Assembly: GCA_027422505.1 (NCBI GenBank)
Contig: JAPQWV010000018.1
Span: forward strand, 15,952,001-16,016,000
Direction of reading: 5' to 3'
Source of the DNA: Craterostigma plantagineum
Taxonomy: Eukaryota > Streptophyta > Magnoliopsida > Lamiales > Linderniaceae
DNA length: 64,000 nt
Of this stretch, positions 33,941 through 47,203 are shown piece after piece. A program made the translations under genes and the position numbers. The notes below the pieces were generated by a model. That model had not been told where the DNA came from. It worked only from the letters and a program-made list of their open reading frames with translations, and ran no database searches. The number at the start of each line of letters is the position of its first letter. The stretch's first letter is position 1.

Positions 33941-36900
33941 GATTAAAATTCCTAACAAATATTTTCTTAAGAAAATGTGGATAAAGCTAAAATAATTTTG
34001 GACTTGAATAAAAGAAGGCCCAAATGTATATTTAACTTATTTAAGCTCAATTAGACACTAAAGAAAGTGTGGAGTTCCTTTAAGAGTAAGGTAACACACG
34101 TTTACCTCTCATCACCTATTTATCATTCCATGTTATTATATTAGTAAAACTACATAAACCTAATATTGCTTAAGGCTTAGGGAAAACTATGAAATAATTA
34201 CCACGTCTTGTCACACGAAATCCCATGTAAACTTTGTATATATCAACTACGATCAAAAACCCACAAGATAATAACAAAGAAAACACTTGCAAAAACAAAA
34301 CCAAGAAGAAAGACAAAAGCCCTTTAGCAACCAAAGGACGTGAGTAAGAATCTCAGAGTTTTAAATCGGATAAAGGTATGCAAGAGTTTCATGCACAATC
34401 ATTTAGTATGCTTAACATGAATTCCATACGTGTATATATTACATATATGTATGTGTTATATTCAACCTTATGCTAATTATAGGAGTTCGAAATCTATTAA
34501 AAATAGAAAACCCTAGTTAGGGTCTTAAGTATTTAAATGATAAGCTCTAATAATTTCGAGGCTTAAGCAGATTCTCGTGAATTTGATGTTTAGAGACCGT
34601 ACCGTTTTCTGAAATTGATATAATTTTCGAAGGGGATCATAGTGATAAGAATTTTGATGCCTTTAGTGTTGGATGTTCATATAGCGTAGAATTCCTGGGT
34701 TAGAGGGAATTTTTGGGCGATTAGAAGACTTAATAAAATTCGGTGATTTTTGGAAGCAAGTAACATTAACCTTCGATCGAAACCTAGACCAACTCTACAA
34801 GTAAATCAGTCGATTTCACTCAAGGACCTAGGACTTTCACCCAGCATTATAAAATATGTTTTGCTAGTTGAATCGGCGAATGTTGGAGAATTAAAGGTAT
34901 TACAATCAGGCGAGTGTAAATTTCAATAAGGAATCGGGCGATTTGGTGAGAAACTCGGCGAATCCCATGCAAATGTGTGACTAATCGGGCGAAATCCTTT
35001 CCATGCATGATAATAATCGAGCGATTTGGAGGCCATGCAAATCGGGCGATTTACACCTCAAAGAAGCCTCGGCGATTTAACTTAGGAACACCATTAATCG
35101 GGCGATTTGAGCTCTCGGCGAAACCAAGTGTTGATTATAACAAATCGGGCGATTCACTTATACTTTCGGCGAGATTTTATGTGAATTAGGGTTGACCCGA
35201 CTTTGACCAACATTTTAATAAACTTTCGGGCGAAACTTAATTTAGATAGCGTGGGGTATTGACTTAACTTAGACTAGTATTAAATTTAATTGTACAGTAT
35301 TAGTAAATATACTAATAATATTTATTTGCTCAGAGGCTCAATATTTAGGGATTCCACCGGATTTCATAGTCGACGGTATCGGGAGGACAGGTAGGTGAAT
35401 TTTCATCTACAACGCGTAAACACCAATGTGATATTTATGTGAATTTATGTGCTTCGATGAATTATGTGATTTATGTGTTTACGTGCATTTTCATGTAGCA
35501 TCATGTTATCATGTATTATCACGTAAATGCCTGCATGTGCATTACACGTCATTTCACGGAGCCGTGGTGGAACGGTGGTACTGTATTGGACTTATTGAGT
35601 GTGTAGCCGATATTGGCTGTCGACCCGTAGAGGAGTCACGTGAGTATGGGCATCTGCTGTGCACCAGCGCCTGTGACGGTGAGCCATTGGCCCGTTGGAC
35701 ATTATGCGGCAGACTGCGGGCGACCTAGAAAGGTGCGACTTGGGATATCCCCAAGTAGGCTAGATAGTGTAGGCCACGCTGTCGCATGCGGGAGGAGGCG
35801 ACCTGGAGGTTTCGACCTGGGTACCCTTACGGGACCTAGCGTAGGCTACCAGCGTGGGCACCGCATTGGCAGAAGAGGCGACCTGAGAGTGTGACCTGAT
35901 ACGGCTCAGGGAGGCTGCTCAGTGTAGGCCACTGCCGTAGTGTAGTGATCGTGTTGTGGTTGTGTTCGTGATCGTGGTAGTGGTTTCGCGTGATGGTGCA
36001 CAGTATAGAGCCCAGGGCCCGTTGTGAGGTGGTGAGTGTATCCCGGTTGTCATTGGTGATAGTGAGTGGCATTGCATTGATGAAAAATTGGGGGTGAGTG
36101 AACGTGAGCGAGTCACACGTGCATGCATTATTTCACCTACTGGGCAATTGCTCAGTGTTTGCGTGTTGTAGGTAAGCGACGATCGAGGCTGGCTATCGGA
36201 GCTTCCATGGGCTTTTGAGGGCGGGGCTGTACATGGATGACGACCTGTGGGCGAGTGATAGGGTGTTTTGGGCCAGCGGCCCGTTCGTAGTAACATTTTG
36301 TACAAATAAATGTTTTTTGTAAAATGAGTTCTCCGCGGCTTTCGCTGCTAAACCCGACGCAATTTATCGCTAACTAGCGATTAGAGGGTGAGGGTCGCTA
36401 CAATCCCCAACGATATATACAGACAAATCGACAGCCTTACATCGGCCAAAGGGATGTGGGATGAACTGCATAGGATGATGCAAAGAACGGAAGTTGGCAT
36501 AAAGGCCAAGAAGGCGAACATTCTCACCGCTTGCGACTCATTCAAAGCAAAGCCGGAGGAGAGTCTAAACGAGATCTACCAATTATACCTCACTCTTCTC
36601 AATGAGATGAGGAAGATAGAAATAAAAATAACAGAGACAAACATGGAGACAAACATAAGATTTCTATCTTCTCTGCCCACGGAATGGAAGAAAATATCCA
36701 CTCAAATACGACAAAACAAAGATCTAGAGGAGTTGGATGTCCATGCCGTGTTCGACAATCTCGCTCAGCATGAGGAAGATATCCGCGAGATCACCAAAGA
36801 GCAGAAAGGCAAACAAACCGATGACACGGTTGCCTTAGTCTCGGAGAAGAGGAGCACAAGATCAAGAAAGGATAAGATCGTTAGGCCACCTTCATCATCA

Positions 36901-38701
36901 GAGTCGGAAGAGGAATCGGACTCCGACATCGAGCCGAACATGAAAGCCCTTGGAAAACAGTTAGCTCTCATTGGACAAATGATGAGCAAGAAGTATTTCA
37001 AGAAGAAGTCTTCAACCTCAGCCAATAGACTTCGGACTACAAGCTCCAAGAACAAAGAACGTGCTCCCGAGAGTTCCGATGTCAAGAGTCCCAAAGAGAC
37101 TAATAAATGTTTTAATTGTGGCAAAGCAGGTCACTTCGCCAGAGATTTGCACTCTCCCGAAGAAAAGAGATGCAAACTACTACTCCAAGAAGCTTCAATT
37201 GACAAAACAAAAGGAAGCCGGAGTAGCTCTCATGGCCGAACAGGACCAATGGCTCGAGGACACGTCGAGCTCCGAAGAAGAGAACTTAGCTCTCATGGCC
37301 CGTCTCGACAACGAATTTGACGCCGAAACATCCACTCGTACGTACGACGACAACGCATCCACGTCTTCAAATGAGGCAGTCACTCCTTCCACATTATTGA
37401 CCATGTTAGAATCATATCAAAAGCAATATGCTAACATGAAACGTTAGCAGAAAAGTATAAAGAAAGTAGAGAACGAACTTGAGAGAGCTCGGGAGAAGAT
37501 AGATAGTCTCGAACAAGAACTTAGGAGCTCTAGTGCAAAAATAGATGAACTTACCAAGAGCCTCCATTCTAGAGAGACTAGTCAACCTCAACTAGGACAA
37601 CAGAGCGAAAAGATTAAGGAATTAGAAGATAGGCTAGCAAATAACTACAATTGCTTGGTTAGAAATCTCAACGAGAAAGCCATTTTAAATTGTAGGATAA
37701 CCGAAGCTACGATCACTAACTTAGAAGCCCAATTAGAAACATCGAATGCCAAGATTAGTGAGCTTAGTAAGGATTTCGATGCCTGTCAAGCCGCGAAACT
37801 AACCGTGGAAAATAATTACGCTCTCCTAGGTGAGGAACGCAAGAAACTATATGCAAAAGTAAAGAAATTAGATGATATAGTTACGCGTAGGGGACAGTCC
37901 GAACAGACGATATTTTTGAACAAGCCCAAGGATATAGAGTTCTATAATCCTATAGAAGGCATAGGTTTCACTAACCCGTGTGTTTTACAAAAGAAAGAAA
38001 TACATGATGTTAAACACATGCGCTTAGGAATAACCTCTCTTAGAAATTTTACTGAATCGTCTTATGCAAATACTTTCGATTCGTCCATTAGACAAGGTCC
38101 ACACGGTCCAGAAATTCCCTTTGACTACAAAGAACTAAATGAAAGGGACAAAAATAGGAAAGAAACTCTAACTCCTGTCTGCAATTTAGTTCAAATTCTA
38201 CCTCCTGATTCTCAAACACACCACGAGGAAGTTAAAGTCATTATTTATAAAAATTCTCTCTACAAACCTCCTATCATAAAACAGATAGAGGAGTCACAGG
38301 CTAAGTTAGAAAAAGAACGAGAGAATTTCGAAGCTGAAAAGGAAAAAAGTTTTAAGGAGATGGAAAATCTCAAGACTTCCTCGTCCTCCCAAGCTACCTC
38401 TCACGCTATTACAAAAAGCGTGAAAAATGAAAAATCGCCTTTGAAAGATAAATATTGTAATAATAATTTTGTTAAAAGTGCTATGACTAATTTCACTTTA
38501 CCTACGTCTACAGGGAGCGTAGCGTCAGCACTAAAAACAAAGGCGAGAGTGTCTAGCCCTAAGATAAAGAAGGAGCCATTAGATTTAAATGTTTCTGAGC
38601 ATGCTAATCCTTCTGTTACAATAAAAGACACTCGTAGAAATAAAAGAGCTATTTCCACTTTTAAGATCCTCTACTTATTCACTTCACCCGATCAATTTTA
38701 G
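33555..38701 (+). pseudogene. gag of the giant copia element, split and frameshifted
   Basis: Capsid polyprotein. The ATG at 33555 opens a frame to 33853 that resumes exactly after the solo LTR (GI|PNDIYRQ) at 36408. The second part has the gag core at 36403-36800 with LNEIYQLYLTLLNEMRK, a charged linker and a zinc knuckle starting CFNCGKAGHFARD at about 37108. An extra T at about 37146 shifts the frame before the last knuckle Cys. The frame then continues to a TAG at 37446-37448 and beyond it to 38701. The region after 37450 is a long Glu/Lys-rich coiled coil (about 37460-37900), then a Lys/Ser-rich tail. An extended coiled-coil gag C-terminus is known in SIRE-type elements. Confidence 0.85.
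33854..36402 (+). mobile_element. Solo LTR (2549 bp, Ty3/gypsy-like) inside gag
   Basis: Runs from TGTAATACCCGC to GGTCGCTACA, bounded by the perfect 5-bp TSD ATCCC (33849-33853 and 36403-36407). Removing it and one TSD restores the gag frame. It has no coding region. It contains an (AT)n run at about 33911-33938 and a block around 34,860-35,240 in which TCGGGCGATTT and TCGGCGA recur about a dozen times. TG...CA ends, length and the TGTAATACCC start fit a Ty3/gypsy chromovirus-type LTR left by LTR-LTR recombination. The strand is assumed from the TG...CA reading and is not proven. Confidence 0.85.
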
Positions 38702-39172
38702 AAGCACCAACTTCGAAATAGGCTCTACGTCAAAAATTAATCATTCTGAAACAAATGCCACAAGAAAGACACGTAGGAAACAAGATCCAGCCATAAAGAA
38801 AGCTTATGGCACTATACATGAATGTGCTCACCTAAGGTATCCCGTAGAAATTAAATCCCCCAAGCACCTTAGGAGACTATCACAATAAAAGATCTTTTCC
38901 TCAGTCAAACCCTCCAAAGCATTTGTACGTGCTGAAATTAACCTTCCCTGTAAGGTTCAACCCAAATGGGTTCCTAAATCACCGCCTAGGACGACAAAAG
39001 CCAAAAGAGCCAAGTCTCCTATATAGGCAAAATCCAAACCCACTTTTTCAAAAGTGGAATGGGTTATTAAGACTCTTCCAAAAATAGATTTAGGGAGTCA
39101 TATCTGAACCAAAAATTAAATCTGCTAATCTGAGAGGATCCATGTTTAAGTGGGTACCTAAAGCTCTCTAAA
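38702..39172 (+). other. gag-protease junction region of the giant copia element
   Basis: Decayed coding sequence with Lys/Pro-rich frames. KWVPKAL just before 39170 is the usual segment upstream of the copia protease. Confidence 0.55.
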
Positions 39173-42100
39173 TTGTTTTTGCAGATCCATCATGTGTGGT
39201 ACATCCACTCTGGTTGCTCCACACACATGACTGGTAGTCAAGAGCTGCTGAGCAACTACAAAGACCGACCAAACGGCAAAGTCAGATTTGGAAACAACGA
39301 TTCAGCCCCGATTCTAGGACTTGGGGATATCACTCTGAAAAATCTGACCATCAAAGATGTCTCGTACGTCGAAGGCCTCCGCCATAACTTGTTCAGCATA
39401 GACCAATTCTGTGACAAAGGCCTCCAGGTGGTCTTCCATGCTGACCGATGCAGAATTTTGGATAGTCAGGACACAGAACTCCTTCAAGGACTTCGGAGAT
39501 CCAATCTTTACACGATCAACATGACGTCTGTGCGGCCCTCGACAGCTGTATGCCTCATTTCTCAGACGAATTTACAGAGGAACAGCTTATGGCATCAACG
39601 ACTTTCTCATCTGAATATGAAAGCTCTCCAACATCTTTCTACGAAAAAGTTGGTTCACGGTCTTCCAACTATACAACTACAAAGGGAGCATCACTGTTCG
39701 GCATGTCAATTAGGAAAAATGAAGCGAGCATCTCATCCGTCAAGCAAATCGCGTCTACTTCTCGACCATTGGAACTAATTCACATGGATCTCTGTGGTCC
39801 GATGCAGACTCAGAGTATCAATGGAAGAAAGTATGTCCTAGTGATTGTGGATGACTATTCTCGCTACACGTGGACTAAGTTCCTCCGAACGAAAGATGAG
39901 ACCGGTGACTTGATTATCAATTTTGTGCACACTCAAAATCTGCTGCAACAGACTATTCAAGTCGTTGGAACAGGCAACGGCACTGAGTTCAAGAACAGTC
40001 ACCTCAGTGAATTTTATCAGAAACTTGGAATAAGTCAACAATTTTCAGCCGCCAAAACACCTCAACAAAATGGGGTCGTTGAAAGGAAAAATCGAACACT
40101 AGTGGAAGCCGCTCGTACGATGCTGATCCAATCGAAACTTCCACACTTTCTATGGGTTGAAGCAGTCAACACCACTTGTTTTACTCAAAACAGGACGGTG
40201 GTTCACAAACGGTTCAACAAGACTCCGTACGAGATTGTGAATAAAAGAGTGCCCAACATCTCTTTCCTTAAAGTCTTCGGGTGCAGGTGCTTTGTGGCGA
40301 ACGACCGAGAGCAACGTGCAAAGTTCGACCCTAAAGCATTCGAAGCTACATTTGTCGGGTATTCTTCAACATCAAAAGCGTACCGAGTATACATCAAGTC
40401 GAACCGAACTATTAAGGAAAGCTATAATGTCACTTTCCACGAAGTGACAGAGATGGCTTGTGGTCAATTCAGTCCAGGACCCGTGCCTAACCCGATGGCT
40501 TCTGGTCAATTCAGTCCAGGACTCGTGCCTAACCCGATGGCTTCTGGTCAATTCAGTCCAGGACCCGTGCCTAACCCGTTGGCTTCTGAAGACAACATTT
40601 CAAAACCCGTAATCACTGGTGTGTTGGCACAAAACCAACAGAAGATGGCAACAACTTCAGGATCAGTGCCAGACGAAGCAACGAGACTTGCAATAGACGA
40701 CTTGGATTCTCTCTTCGAGCCGGTATATCGGTCATACACGCCTACACCAACAATGAATTATCTACCAAACGAGACCGACGTACCAAGTTCGTCTCACACC
40801 TCTACCCCACCCGATTCAGAATTGCCACAGAACACCGAATAACCTATAGTGGTCATCGAGGAAGTATCATCTGAGACGATCAATCCAAGTGCAGTATTGG
40901 AACTTCCTCAGACAAATGATCAATTTGAGACTATAGGCAATCTAGATCCACAGATGGCTGACGCATCGACTTCAGCCTTGCCTGATGAGCGCAAGTGGAC
41001 GAGAGGTCACTCGGTTGATCAGATAATTGGCGATCCCTCGGTTGGTGTGAGGACATGTCGTCAACACAGTCTTTTCAGTTGCTTCCTGAGCCAAAACAAG
41101 CCTACCAAAGTAGCAGACGCACTTCAAGACCCGGATTGAACAATTGCAATGCAAGAGGAAATCAATCAATTCGAACGTCTTCAAGTGTGGACCTTGGTAC
41201 CCCGTCCATATGGGAAAACAGTGGTCGGAACTAAATGGATTTTCAAGAATAAGAAAAATAAAGATGGTGAAGTGATCAGGAACAAAGCAAGGCTAGTTGC
41301 TAAGGGATACAATCAACAGGAAGGCATCGACTACGACGAGACTTGTGCTCCTGTTGCTCGTATCGAAGTTATCCGCCTCCTGCTGGCTTATGCAGCTCAC
41401 AAAGACTTCAAAGTCTATCAGATGGATGTTAAAACCGCCTTTCTCAACTGCGTGTTAAAAGAAGAAGTCTACGTCGCTCAGTCGGAAGGTTTCGTTGATC
41501 AAGAACATCCGGATCATGTCTATCGTTTGGACAAAGCTCTCTATGGACTAAAACAAGCCCCTCGTGCTTGGTACGATGTCCTGAGTGATTTCCCCGTGAA
41601 GTCTGGATTCATACGAGGAACGATAGACACAACCCTATTCATTAAATGGCATGACAGAGATCTGATGGTCGTCCAAGTATACGTCGACGACATCATCTTC
41701 GGATCAACAAATCCTCGGCTCTGCAAGAAGTTTGGAGATCTCATGAAGAGCAAATTCGAGATGAGTCACATGGGAGAGATGCAGTTTTTCCTAGGACTCC
41801 AAGTCAGGCAGCTCGATGATGGAATTTTCATCAGTCAGACTAAATACATCAAGGATATTCTGAAGAAATTTCATCAAGACCAGAGCAAGCCTCTCAGCAC
41901 TCCTATGTCACCAAGCTGCAAGTTGGATGCCGATCCCTCAGGCAAGTCGGTCGACATCACACTGTATCGCAGTATCATTGGATCTCTTCTCTACCTTGCT
42001 TCGAGCCGGCCGGACATCATGTTTGCCACATGCTTGTGTGCCCGTTTTCAAGCCGATCCCAAAGATCCCATATGCTCGCGGTCAAAAGAATTCTACGCTA

Positions 42101-42623
42101 CCTTAAGGGCACCTCTACCCTTGGCCTATGGTATCCAAAGGGTACGAATTTTAAACTTATCGGCTACACTGACGCTGACTATGCAGGTTGCCGAATGGAC
42201 AGCAAAAGCACGTCCGGTGGCACTCAATTTTTAGGCGAAAAGCTGGTTTGCTGGTCATCCAAAAAGCAGAATTGTGTGTCAACTTCGACGGCCGAAGCAG
42301 AATACGTAGCTGCTGCCAGCTGTTGCTCACAGATGCTGTGGATGCGGACACAGCTTCGCGACTATGGGTATAATCTGAATAATATACCCATATATAGTGA
42401 TAGTCAGAGTGCAATCGCCCTTACTTGCAATCCTGTTCATCATTCACGCACAAAACACATAGACATTAGATATCATTTTATCAAAGATCACGTAGAAAAA
42501 AGCACGACAGAGATGTACTTTGTGAACACGGAGTTTCAACTAGCCGACATTTTCACCAAGGCATTGGATGAGAAACGATTTCAATTCCTTGTCGGAAAAT
42601 TAGGCATGTTGAATCTTCCGTAA
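39173..42623 (+). pseudogene. pol of the giant copia element, with catalytic substitutions
   Basis: Protease, integrase, reverse transcriptase and RNase H in order. The protease motif reads WYIHSGCSTHMTG, so the catalytic Asp of DSG is His. The pre-integrase domain ends at CSACQLGKMKR (about 39710), where a frameshift moves to the frame of 39550-40842. The integrase keeps MDLCGPM and VERKNRTL, but the second catalytic Asp (normally in SDNGTEF) is Gly (GTGNGTEF, about 39975). After a 42-bp triplicated linker, a stop at 40840 and another frame break lead to the RT at 41149-42060, with MDVKTAFLN and an intact YVDD (about 41681). RNase H follows after a frameshift at about 42060 and ends at 42623 with the normal LADIFTKAL tail. 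Confidence 0.92.
40453..40590 (+). repeat. 42-bp minisatellite in the integrase C-terminal linker
   Basis: Three full in-frame units (starts 40453, 40495, 40537) and part of a fourth encode repeats of the 14-residue unit GQFSPGPVPNPMAS. Confidence 0.93.
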
Positions 42624-45600
42624 TATGTGCATTACCTGATCATCTGTGCTATCACATGCTCTATTCTATGTGTTTTCTATGCTTATTTATTCTTATCTTA
42701 CGTGATAAAAATAAATAAAAATATAATATTAATAATATATATTTCTATATAAATATAAAGGGGTATGACGAAATCCTTTAGGATGCTTTGATCTTTAGAA
42801 TTTTACCCCAACATGCGATCGATTTAATTACTTAATTTTGTCATTCTAAGTCGCATTCTTGTGTCTAAAGGTCATTAGGTTGCTCCACTAGACACAAAGT
42901 CACTATAAATGTGAGGATTCAAGCCTTGTTCTATTTCCCTTTCTTTGGATCTATTTCTCGAGTGAGTCACACATCAATTGCTTGTCTTAACTAGTGATAC
43001 TTGGCTTCATACTCATCTTGCGTTAGATCGTTAGGAAAATGATAAGGGAGTTTAGGATATTTAGCATTCGGCCTTATATAAATTTCCCCACGTTAACTCT
43101 TAGTCAATCCACTTTGAGCCTTCTCCGATGTCCTTTTCTTCATTTGAAACCCGTTCTCAGCCTTCAACCGAACTCTATACTCTTCGAATGGTTGTTCAAA
43201 CGAGAAAAGGAGGGGGAGATAGCGAAAGAAAAAGTAAGATGATGACAAAAGAAGGCATTGCTCAACGCGCAACAAACAGACCAAAGGAACCGGCCTTCCA
43301 ACTACCTTGTAGAAAGTGGCATGGATCCTGCTGTGAACTTCTCCATCGATAATCTCGTACGCTCGTCAGAACGGCTGGAAGAGGAGCACCACGAAGTGAA
43401 CTTCTCCAACGATAATCCGGTCTTATATTGGGAAACGAGAAGAGGAGTGCAGCCTCGGGTACGAATTCCATAACCGAGAACTTCTCCAAATTGATAATCT
43501 CTGAAACCTCAATAGGGATTAAGAGAAGAGGAGCTCAGTATCGGCCCGAAAACCAATAAGAAGAACTTCGCCTACGATAATCTCCTAGAGCCTCATGGAG
43601 AAGCGGAGCTTCAGCTTGAGCATAAAATAAAAAGGGATAGTTCTTAAAAGAAAAAGAGGAAGAAAAGATTGAAAAGAAGAAAGACGCCGAAAAAAAGGAG
43701 ACGGACGTAGGATTGGAAGACTGTGAAGAGATAAGCTCATTTTCCTTTCAATTCCTTCCGTTCTAAGTCCTAGCCAAATTATAACCCTTACAACCCTTTG
43801 ATTCCACATAGACGGTCTCTCGCTTAGGTGAAATGATTAAAAATACCTCGATCACAGGTAAATTGACATAAAATTGCTTGTGTTGACTTGAGTGATAAAA
43901 ATATAAAAATCCCAAGATAGCTAATTGAGAGCAAGAGCGAACCTGGTGAGAGTTGTCGACATAGACCAGTCTATGAACTTAGGACTTTAAGTTTGACGAC
44001 ATGACTTGACGGCATTTTCTTCTTTCAAATGTCTCGTAAAATTTTAGGCGTGACGATTGATCGAAGCAAAATAATCTGACCCCATCCCATAAAAAAAAAA
44101 GAAAAAAAAAAATTTCGCACATTTTGACATGAAATGTTATGTTTCATATGCATTGAATTGAATAAATGCGAATTTATTTAGTAAATGGCACATTCTAAAT
44201 GCAATTTTAGATTGCATTGGTGCTGAATTGTTTAAATGCGATAAATTTGTCATTGCTTCTACCCTCACACAATATTTTAAAGTACATGTTCTCGGGGACC
44301 ATGTACACATGCTTACTTGGTATTTGTGTGCTCGTGACTTGAATTGATTTCATATGCTTGCATAATTAATCAATTCGTGTGCATCATTTGAGGGGGAGCA
44401 AGTATAAGACTTGTAGCTTAGCTCCAAATATTTTTGACGTTTTTCTCTGAGTATTTCAGATCTTTCAAAATTAAGGAGCAAGACGTCGACACTACAAAGA
44501 AGGGAGCAGACCAAAAATTGTTGATTAACTCCATCATTACTAACGCTTATCTCTGAGTGGTACAGATTTTTAAATTTCTGCCAGGGGAGCTAGACGTTAC
44601 TACACGGAAAATACAGGGAGTTAATTGCATTTATTTTAATTACTAAGGGGAAGACTTACGAAAGGTTTTATTTTGAAATAGGGGTCAATCTGAAAATTTT
44701 AGAAGTACTTACTATCGAGAAACTAGTTAGAAGACTCACGATCATAAGTTTCTCGATCGTAAACGGTGTTGGGAACAATTTTGATTGGCCGCGATAATTT
44801 GCGATCGAAATATTTGAATTGAGAGCAATTTTCGATTTCAAAAATTTTTCGAACGCAAATAGTAATGGGCCTGATCCATTTAATCGCAAAACGTCCAATC
44901 GCAAACCCAACATTGAATTAATGCTAATTAATAAAAGTTAACTTTTGTCAGTCGAAAAACTTTTTCTCACGCAAAACCTAATCGATAGAAAAAAATTCTC
45001 TTTCGCAAAACTTTCTCAGACGATACACAATCCTTCAAAAATCTTTCAATTTTCACTTCAAATCGTCTGATTAATGTAGAAATTCGATTCGGTTAACGAT
45101 TGCGAATGTTATAACTTGATTTGCATTTCCATTCTGTAGTTTTTCGCATATTTAGTTAAGATTTTTCAACTGTTCTTCAAAAACCATTTAAACGTATACT
45201 ATTTCACTATATCTAGGCATGCTTCTTGGATTTTCTGAGTTAAATGCCTGTTATTTAGACAGATTCGAGGTTTTTGATGAAACAGATAGCGTAAATCATT
45301 GGAAAATTTCCATCTGTGATGATAAAATGAGTTTCGATGAAACTGGGTATTTTGAAGTTTTGAAGCTGTCGAAGAACTTTGTCGATCGCAAATAGACTTA
45401 ATTGAATTGAGAACCTATTTGTGTCCATTTAGTTTTCGATCGCAAAATTTTGACTTTGTCATCACGATAAAAGATTTTAACCGTTACACTTACCATCGAG
45501 AAATCCAATTATAATTTTCAGCGAGCGAAAAACTTATGCACTGACTAGACAATTTAAGATGCAAATTTTATCGAGCGTAAAACTTACTATCGCAAAATAG

Positions 45601-46330
45601 AATTTTCGATTTAATTTTAATTTGGTCGCAAAATTTTAACAGTGAAAATTTAATTTTTCAACACTTCATTTTTTGATCATAAAATTTCTCGACGGAGTGA
45701 CTTAGTCTTTCGTTGACAAATTTCTCGATCGAAAAATATTGAAGCGACAATTTTTACTTAGGATCGCATTTCGCTCGACAAATTCAAATCGAAAAATTTT
45801 ATTCAATTGAGGAAAATTTCTCGATAGCAAATTTACCTGTTTTCTCGATCGTAAATTTACACGGAATTTTTCTCGATCGTAAAATTGATCGACTACAGTC
45901 TAGATTCCAACTTCAACACTTAAAACTTTTCTCTAAGTCTTTTACTCTGTAGCGAAAATCGCAAATAAAATTTCTCGATCGAAAAAAAAATTACACGGAA
46001 AGGTTTCAATTGAAATCACTGTATAGGAAATCAAAATTGCAATTCAATTTTATCGACCGAAAATTTTCTCGGCATGATCAGTGACTTACTGATTTAACAC
46101 TTAGCGAAATTTCGAACGATTTTTCACGCGACAAATATTTTATTCGAAATAACAATAATGCCATCACGATTTTTGAAATTGAACATACACTATGCATTTC
46201 ATATGATTTCAATTCAAAATTCATCAAACATGCTATTATTTGCTATATTACTATAGTTTGATGACATTTACTCATATTTCGACTGAAAATAAAGTTGAAC
46301 TAATAAACTTTTACATATCTTATATTTCAG
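42624..46330 (+). other. Non-coding spacer between pol and the extra coding region
   Basis: 3.7 kb with no domain. It holds four dispersed copies of GAACTTCTCC followed by GATAATC-like sequence (about 43335, 43398, 43478, 43563), a purine tract GAGGGGGAGC at about 44391, and from 44,700 a leader-like region rich in TCTCGATCG motifs. Short ORFs here show no recognisable similarity. Confidence 0.6.
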
Positions 46331-47203
46331 ATGGATCGCTACCCAAGATACAACCACATTTACGATCACAATCTGTACTTGAAGGTTCAGGAGACGAACT
46401 TTCAGCTCGATCTGGACACATTTCGGTGCCCGGACGAGATCATCGTATCCATCCTCAGAGGCCACCCTATCTGGCATGCGTTAACTGTCACCGCATCGGT
46501 GCCGATGGTCTATCTCCAGCAGTTCTGGGGATGCATACAAGGAGTCGTAGCAGATGGGACATTCTCCTTCATGACTTGAATCGGGACGCGACATATTCAC
46601 ATGAGCAAGAGCCAGTTCGGCATGATACTGAACTTGCCTCACAACGATAACTACGATCCGCTCCCGACGGACGCAGAGATGATTCAGGACTTTCTGCACA
46701 TGGGATACCAACCGCCGCTCACAAGATTGGCCCAGGTCCAGAGCAGCGGAATCCCACACCCGTGGAAGACACTATTCGGAATAGTGAATAAGTGTCTGTC
46801 GCCTAAGCACACAGGATTCGATAAGGGCAACAGCAATATTTTGAAGATCTTCCATGGGATCGCCTTCTCAAGAAACTATGACTACTCACAGTTGATCTGG
46901 AATGACTTCGCGGACTAGATTCGGCTAAAGGAGAATCGAAGGTCGAAGAACGTGCCCTATGCTCGATGGTTCAGTGTAATCATCAGGGAGTTCATGGAGC
47001 TACATGCAGAGAACATCCCTCGGCTGCCTCCTGGTGGAAACTACCAGCCGCCAAGGCTTAAGTTTTTCCACAACCCACGGCTCACGGACCTGGACCAACC
47101 GTCGATGCCGATTCCACTCAACTTACTCAGGCTCGCCGACCCCGCGGGAGCTGAGTATCAGAGATTCTGCCGGGAACACAACGTAACGGAGCAGATGATT
47201 AGA

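Noticed and set aside
44385..44405. Possible second polypurine tract (GAGGGGGAGC) and so a possible LTR boundary inside the giant copia element
   Set aside because: No sequence matching the 351-bp LTR follows it; kept only as a note in the spacer.
42624..46330. Short ORFs (for example 43039-43242 and 46240-46650) after pol
   Set aside because: No recognised domain, overlapping frames and low-complexity content; 46240-46650 is an out-of-frame shadow of the extra coding region.
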